The position numbers and the translations under genes are program-made. Positions 58,940 to 64,000 of a stretch of DNA of 64,000 nt are shown piece by piece. Under the pieces are notes generated by a model that saw nothing but the letters and a program-made list of their open reading frames with translations, had not been told where the DNA came from and did not search any database. Origin of the DNA: Diphasiastrum complanatum (taxonomy: Eukaryota > Streptophyta > Lycopodiopsida > Lycopodiales > Lycopodiaceae); NCBI GenBank assembly GCA_029204225.1, contig CM055102.1, positions 518,839 to 582,838 on the forward strand. Direction: 5' to 3'. The number at the start of each line of letters is the position of its first letter. Within the stretch, counting starts at the first letter, position 1.

Positions 58940-59965
58940 GTGCACAAATGTTATCCATCCTATCCATAAAGGAGGTGATTCTATGAGAATAGAAAAGTTT
59001 CACACCATCATGATTGGTCACATTATGGCCAAAGTTTATTGTTCTATCCTTCAGTTAGATGTGAGCAGTGGGGCCGAGATCTGACGTCTTCATGCTTTTG
59101 GATAGGTTGGTTTTAGGGCCAATTATTCGACATTAGACCATATTTTTACATTGCGATCCATTATTGAGGAAGCTCGATTCGACTCTGTTCCGAGACATCT
59201 GCTCATCCAGAGATTGCAGGAGTTGGGATTTCATGGTGACACTATTTTTGTAGTCATGGCCCTTTATGAGAGAGTGTTTGGTCGCTTCAGGTCAGAGCAA
59301 GGTATCTCCCTGTTGGTGGACGTCGCTATTGGAGTGAAGCAGGGTTGTTGTCTCTCTCCTACATTATTTGGCTTATATATCGATGAGTTGGCATGTATTA
59401 TTGAGATAGGATGGTGGTTGTGTATGTAGCTTATGCGATATATTGATCTCTGTTCTTCTTTATGTAGATCAAGTGGCTCCTTTATCCAAGTCCAGAGAGG
59501 GGTTATAGAGACATTTGGATGCACTAAACCTATTTTGTTCTCGTTGGATGTGGACGTTAATATTAAGAAGACCAAAGTGATGGTCTTCATTACATCCCAA
59601 GCTTTTATGCAACGACACGAGTTATTGTGGATAACCAACCATTGGAGGTGGTTTCATCGTACACATACTTGCTGTTCAGTTCTCTAGCTACCTTTAGTAT
59701 GAGACATGTAGCCTTTGCCAGATTGGGGAAGGGTCAGGCCTTTTTGGTTCAGCTTGAAAGATAGTGTATTAGAAGCCATATCCAAGATGCTCCTGGTTTA
59801 TTTGATACTATGGTTACTTCTACTACTATTTATGCTGTAGAGTCTTGGTGTACTAGTCTTGCTTTAGCAGAGTTGGCCAATATCTCGAGACTTCAGATTG
59901 CCATGCTCTCACGAATGATTAGGGCTAAGTCTTTAGTGGCACACCACATTATTTTGACTTGAGTT
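58940..59965 (+). pseudogene. LINE (non-LTR) reverse transcriptase relic
   Basis: Readable in several frames: IHKGGDSMR, MIGHIMAKVY, FRANYSTLDHIFTLRSII, FDSVPRHLLIQRLQELG, GVKQGCCLSPTLFGLYIDEL and a degenerate end with AFARLGKGQAFLVQLER and SRMIRAKSL. These are RT and post-RT segments of a LINE. Between EEAR and FDSVPR about 18 residues are missing that should carry the first catalytic Asp, and the YADD box is not intact (MRYIDLCS). So it is inactive. Confidence 0.85.
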
Positions 59966-60439
59966 TGCAATCCCAACTATATAGATAGAGGTGGTCTTTA
60001 AACAAGTCATTTTCTTGCATATACTTATTTAGATGGACAAGAGTAGGAGTTGCTACTCACATACATCACTTATTTCCTCACACTGCTCACAGACACAATA
60101 TAGTTAGGGTCATCGCTTGGTATTCCCAAGCAGTGCGCCTTTTGAGGGACTCGTTTGGCATATCCATATCTCACCTCCCAAGAGTTACATTGAGCACAAG
60201 TAGCATATTCTTATTGTATCTTCCAAAAGGACTCATTCATATATTCCCCTCTCTATCCACATATCCAATGTCCATAGTATAAAGTCCTCAATCCAAGGAT
60301 CCTATTTTAAGCATGCCAATCACGAGCAACACAAGGGAACCTGATGGTGGACAAACCAACCCAACCAAACCTAGGTCAAACGGATCTAGCCCCCGAGCTA
60401 TGGATCAATCACTCAGAGAGGAATGAGGCCTACCACCAT
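59966..60439. other. No recognisable gene
   Basis: Includes the 3' end of the LINE and the LTR body of the following gypsy, whose far end I cannot fix. Confidence 0.4.
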
Positions 60440-61041
60440 CAAGTGTTTTAGGCCTACAACCATTAATTATGACCATGTACACATAAGGGCCCCAATTCCC
60501 TTATAGTCACAATTAACTTACGGGTTTTCTGTCTATCGGTCCCTAGCGTGGACACGCTACCCAAGACCAGCCATGGGCATGACATTTTTCCCCCCTTATT
60601 TAAGTTCTGTCCTTGGAACTTAAAATTGGGAAAGTTCCTCCTTAAGCTTCCTTCTTGTTCCCTGGAATCGTCATCGTCCGTACATCCCTCCATCGAACCA
60701 GATGCTCGGTAACTATACGATTTCTCAATCGTTTAGTTCTAAGATCTTTTCGGGTTCAAGACGAGATACACCCGATGATTCATCCAACAGGTCCAATTGA
60801 TCTCCAGATCCAAGATGCTCTCCTTCACGTAGACTCTTCTTGAGATGACTAATGTGAAATACGGGATGCACTTGGGAACCTTTCGGATCCGATCTTTTTC
60901 AAGATCTTACAAGGTCCTCTTTATCTAGGGGACGATTAGTAATGCTAGCCGATATGCATTACACTTGAATCCTTCGGGATTCTCAGATATACCCAATCTC
61001 CCACTTGGAAGTCTCTCAGTGATCTTTTCAGATTTGCATAA
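60440..61041 (-). pseudogene. Gypsy chromovirus 3' end: integrase C-terminus and LTR start
   Basis: Minus strand: DFQVGDWVYLRI (integrase C-terminal strand), a broken GPY-like part, HLKKSLREGEHL-like wording in a shifted frame, EHLVRWRDV (chromodomain-like) and DDDDSREQEGSLRRNFPNF, the usual tail of plant chromoviruses. ATAAGGGGGGAAAAA is the polypurine tract and TGTCATGCCCATGGC at 60584 (minus) starts the right LTR, which continues leftward. The frame has stops and frameshifts. Without a known end the left limit is approximate. Confidence 0.75.
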
Positions 61042-61139
61042 TGTCGGTCCCTATCCTGGGCACTCTGGACATGAAATCCGCTACTTTCTGAAACTAGCCA
61101 TGGGCATGACATTTTTCCCCCCTTATTTAAGTTCTGTCA
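61042..61139 (-). repeat. Second chromovirus PPT/LTR-start copy
   Basis: About 50 bases around the tract (AGAACTTAAATAAGGGGGG) and TGTCATGCCCATGGCTAG repeat the sequence at 60567-60617, and about 20 more LTR bases match. It implies two truncated chromovirus copies joined head to tail. Confidence 0.7.
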
Positions 61140-62763
61140 AATGCTTACTATAACTCAATTTCCATCAAGGATAACATCCTCTCCGAGGAGATTGCTGAAA
61201 TATGAATACATCTAATCTTTTGATCACGCGAGCAATCCTTCTTTTAAACGATCAAGTATAACTAGAATCTGAACTATGATTCGTCAATCATAATTCATCG
61301 GATTTTTGTCCTATACTCAATAAAAGAAGGTAACTACCAATGATTAGAAGAACTTTAAGTTCAGAGTCATCTCTAGTTTAGCAAATACGGCCTTCCAAAA
61401 GTGACCAGCGAACTTCGAATCATGAATGTTCATAATGCCACTTTGGTAATCCGTAAAGCGAAAACAGATACTCTAATTACTTGGTCTTTACCCAAATAAA
61501 CATAGTCGATTTGGTAAGATGGCTAGTCATTACCAAAATTCCACTATCTTGTTTATTCTTCCGGGGTAATTTACCATGAACACAATCCTCTCCTATGGAT
61601 CAGTTATTCCCTAGAATCTGAGTTATGATTCTCCAATCCCAACTCTCCATATTCCCGAGACCATACCATATCATAAGAGTGTATTACAATTCTTAAAAGA
61701 CACATGAGTTGTTCTTGAAAGTCCTTTCCATCTGGAAAGTTCCAGACTTTTCCAACTCACATTCGGTGTTTATATAAGGATTGTAAACAAAAAACGCCCT
61801 TACTTTAGACATGGCACAAATTGTCATTCCAGAGTAAGGGTCCCAATCTAGAATACATCTAGATCTTTCTCTTAAGTTCTAATCTAGAATAACTTAAGAT
61901 TTACCGGAACCTCATTACATGAAGTTCTAACTTTTGGCAAACAACTATCCAACTCTCTTGAGTCTTGCGAGATAGCATTCCATCTTTTCCAAACGGGAAA
62001 AGATAAGTTCCAAAAGTTCTCGTGTATTCTATGCACACCCATCAGTGAATGAATCCAAAATGACTCATAAATGTTGTGACTTATAAGCAATACATTTCAA
62101 CAATAATATCCATAAGTAAGATTTCTATTGTTGATTTACAACAACTAACTCAGAAGTAGCGCTCCTGACTCGGTTAGTTGTATCAGATTTAGAAAATATT
62201 TAAATGTCTAGGTGTGGTACCAAAACACCACATTTAATCTGATTCTAAATCAATTCTAGGTCAATAAGCAATTCTCAATGAGAAATTACTATAACCCGGC
62301 GAGAAATTGTCTCAAACACGATTCTTATCAATATGCCTATGTACCAACAACTAGTTTATGCATGCAATAACTTAGTTTCATGGAATACTTTGTAGATCCA
62401 CAATATTAGAAGTTTGTACAAAAGGTATAATGATCCCACAAAGATTCACTACATAGCATATCTCTACAGATAACTAACTCCTGATCTGTATACAACATTT
62501 TCATAACCGAGAATCCTGTAACTTGGTTATCCTCTAAGAGAGCATATTTCTCAAAGAGTGCTATTTCACATCCAAAAATCTCAATCGGAGATTAACTCAA
62601 AAGAATATATTGCTAGCATGAATTTCCTTCCTTGCATCAACCCACGGATCTCAGTCCACACTAAGATCAAGTTGACTACTCCCAGCAAGGAACATGTTTC
62701 AACAAACCCCCATCTTGCAATAGAATTCCTTTGTTCAGACACACGTCAATCGGACTTGTTATC
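61140..62763. other. No recognisable gene
   Basis: AT-rich with some repeated phrases (CTAGAATCTGA..TATGATTC at 61268 and 61612; TTATTTAAG-like words). It may be LTR or internal DNA of an unidentified element. The frame at 62558-62776 has no known motif. Confidence 0.4.
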
Positions 62764-63161
62764 TGTTGAAGAGTAATGCCTATTTTACCCCTTTTGGCTA
62801 AGCATTAGTTAAGTTGTACATAACTCATGGGGCATGTTTTAATTAAATGCATGACCCCCCCTTTTGTTAAGTTATGTAAATTAGTGCAAGTGGCCCACTT
62901 GGCCAAGTAGCTCACTCCCATGGTTGACACCTAGACTTTCCATGCATGTAAAGGAGGTGCTTGCCTCACAAGGGATTTGGAGGACCCACGCCCTCCTCTC
63001 TCTCACTAGCAATTCATTTCTTCTTGAGACTTTTGAGTTTGTGAGATGCTCATGCAATTCTCCTTGTGTGTGATATTTCCATAGCCAAGTTTTCTCAAAC
63101 TTTCATAGTTGATCTAGCATCTGAGTTAAGATACTCCATAGCTAGGTCTCATAATTCTTCA
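62764..63161 (+). mobile_element. COP4 left LTR
   Basis: 398 bases, TGTTGAAGAGTAATGCC...ATTCTTCA, followed at once by the primer site. TTATC precedes it; the partner TSD lies outside the window. Confidence 0.85.
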
Positions 63162-63176
63162 TGGTATCAGAGCAGG
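63162..63176 (+). other. COP4 primer-binding site
   Basis: TGGTATCAGAGCAGG, initiator tRNA-Met type, directly after the LTR. Confidence 0.92.
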
Positions 63177-63630
63177 TTGTCTAGCCTGTGAGTCTGAGAG
63201 TGAGAGAAACTTCAGTGCTTAGATTCTTGAGAAGATTCTTATCTTCTACAAGCACCTCAATCTTGAAAGAGGGAGCATTTGATCTACAGGTGTCAGATCA
63301 GGTGGAGTCTTGCACTGTTGGAGAGCTATTGGCAAGGGGAGTGGGATGATCCAAAAACTTTCTAAATCTGGCTAAGTTTTGGAGAGTTTTTCTGGAGGAG
63401 CTTACACAAAAGTAGGGCGCACTTTCTGTAGGGGCTTCTGGTTTCTGTTCCAGTGGAGCCTAGTGCTTGTGCTAGTGAGGCCACACCAAGTGGCAAAGAC
63501 AAAAGCAGGAGCTGAAGGGTTGCCTTGAAGTGGCTACATACCCTAGTTTGGGGTTAAACCCTTGTTGCTGGAAGCTGTTCTTTTCTGATCTCTTTCAAGT
63601 TGAGCTTCTGTTTTAAGCACAGATTTTAGC
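63177..63630 (+). other. COP4 untranslated leader
   Basis: Noncoding DNA between the primer site and the gag ATG. Confidence 0.7.
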
Positions 63631-64000
63631 ATGGCAAGTCTTGGGGAGAGTTTGCTGGGTGAATCTAGCAAACTAGATGGCACAAACTACAGAGTGTGGA
63701 AGTTCAAGATAGCCAATATCTTGATGGATAAGAATTGCTGGGAGGTCATGACAGGTACAGAACCTGTACCAACATCTGATCCTGAATTGAAGGACTACAT
63801 GAACAGGAGACATAAAGCTCATAGGATAATCAATCTTTCTGTCAAGGACAATATTATTCCTCACATTTGCAATGCAAGGGATGCAGCTGATGCTTGGACA
63901 ATTCTGAAGTCTATGTTTGAAACAGTGGATTCAGCCAAGCTGGTGTATTTGCAAAACAGGTTACATACTCTCAAGATGGAAGCAGGTGCAACAATTGGTG
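63631..64000 (+). CDS. COP4 copia gag, 5' part, open to window end
   Basis: From ATG 63631 the frame is open for all 123 codons in view. It has the copia gag start (LDGTNYRVWKFKIANIL, compare LNGTNY-W) and the UBN2-type helical repeat (DAADAWTILKSMFE, AKLVYLQNRLHTLKM). It forms the particle shell in the cytoplasm. With LTR, primer site and gag undamaged, this could be the youngest element of the window, but only its first tenth is visible. Confidence 0.88.
   Translation, partial: MASLGESLLGESSKLDGTNYRVWKFKIANILMDKNCWEVMTGTEPVPTSDPELKDYMNRRHKAHRIINLSVKDNIIPHICNARDAADAWTILKSMFETVDSAKLVYLQNRLHTLKMEAGATIG

Overview
The window looks like nuclear DNA of a vascular plant. It holds an intron-containing xyloglucan endotransglucosylase/hydrolase gene, a plant F-box-type gene, plant copia and gypsy retroelements with plant tRNA primer sites, a CACTA transposon end, and no bacterial-style gene packing. 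The lineage cannot be fixed from the sequence. The LINE reverse transcriptase near 59 kb (GVKQGC...SPTLFGLYIDEL type) and the many old, decayed, nested elements would fit a non-angiosperm such as a fern, lycophyte or gymnosperm, but this is only an impression.

Layout. 1-6504: remains of a gag-only gypsy family (here GYP1), with an LTR-internal-LTR block (copy A). 6541-7572: minus-strand copia RT/RNase H relic. 9149-10158 and 16899-17300: a copia (COP2) without its RT, split by a complete 6.74-kb minus-strand GYP1 element (copy B, 10159-16898, TSD ACATT). 17301-about 18660: COP2 right LTR. 19171-25688: a copia element (COP1) whose 5' half is inverted relative to its 3' half; the two 862-bp LTRs face opposite ways and the TSD reads CTAGA on one side and its reverse complement on the other. 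26794-27937: solo GYP1 LTR (TSD CTAAA). 29986-31763: intact four-exon XTH gene, minus strand. 32522-33865: copia relic upstream of the XTH promoter. 34282-40105: Tat/Athila-like gypsy integrase followed by the GYP1-type tandem repeat, a very long decayed extra ORF, a polypurine tract and the start of a GYP1-like LTR (copy C). 42454-43866: single-exon F-box-like gene, minus strand. 44281-44799: unidentified ORF. 45078-51064: complete but decayed copia (COP3, TSD ATAAC). 51621-52290: CACTA transposon 5' end. 52895-53549 and 53777-54778: two solo LTRs. 55711-55800: probable first coding exon of an unidentified plus-strand gene. 58940-59965: LINE RT relic. 60440-61111: minus-strand chromovirus 3' end. 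62764-64000: 5' end of a copia (COP4) with LTR, primer site and an open gag that runs off the window.

How it fits together. Only the XTH gene, probably the F-box gene, and possibly the exon at 55.7 kb look like host genes; the rest is mostly transposable-element sediment. The most interesting story is the GYP1 family. Copies A and B carry gag but no recognisable pol. Copy C carries integrase plus a long 3' ORF. All three share a tandem CTCGACCGACG-type repeat, and B and C share PPT/LTR-start sequence and an extra coiled-coil ORF. This suggests that A and B are non-autonomous relatives of a C-like Tat/Athila element.
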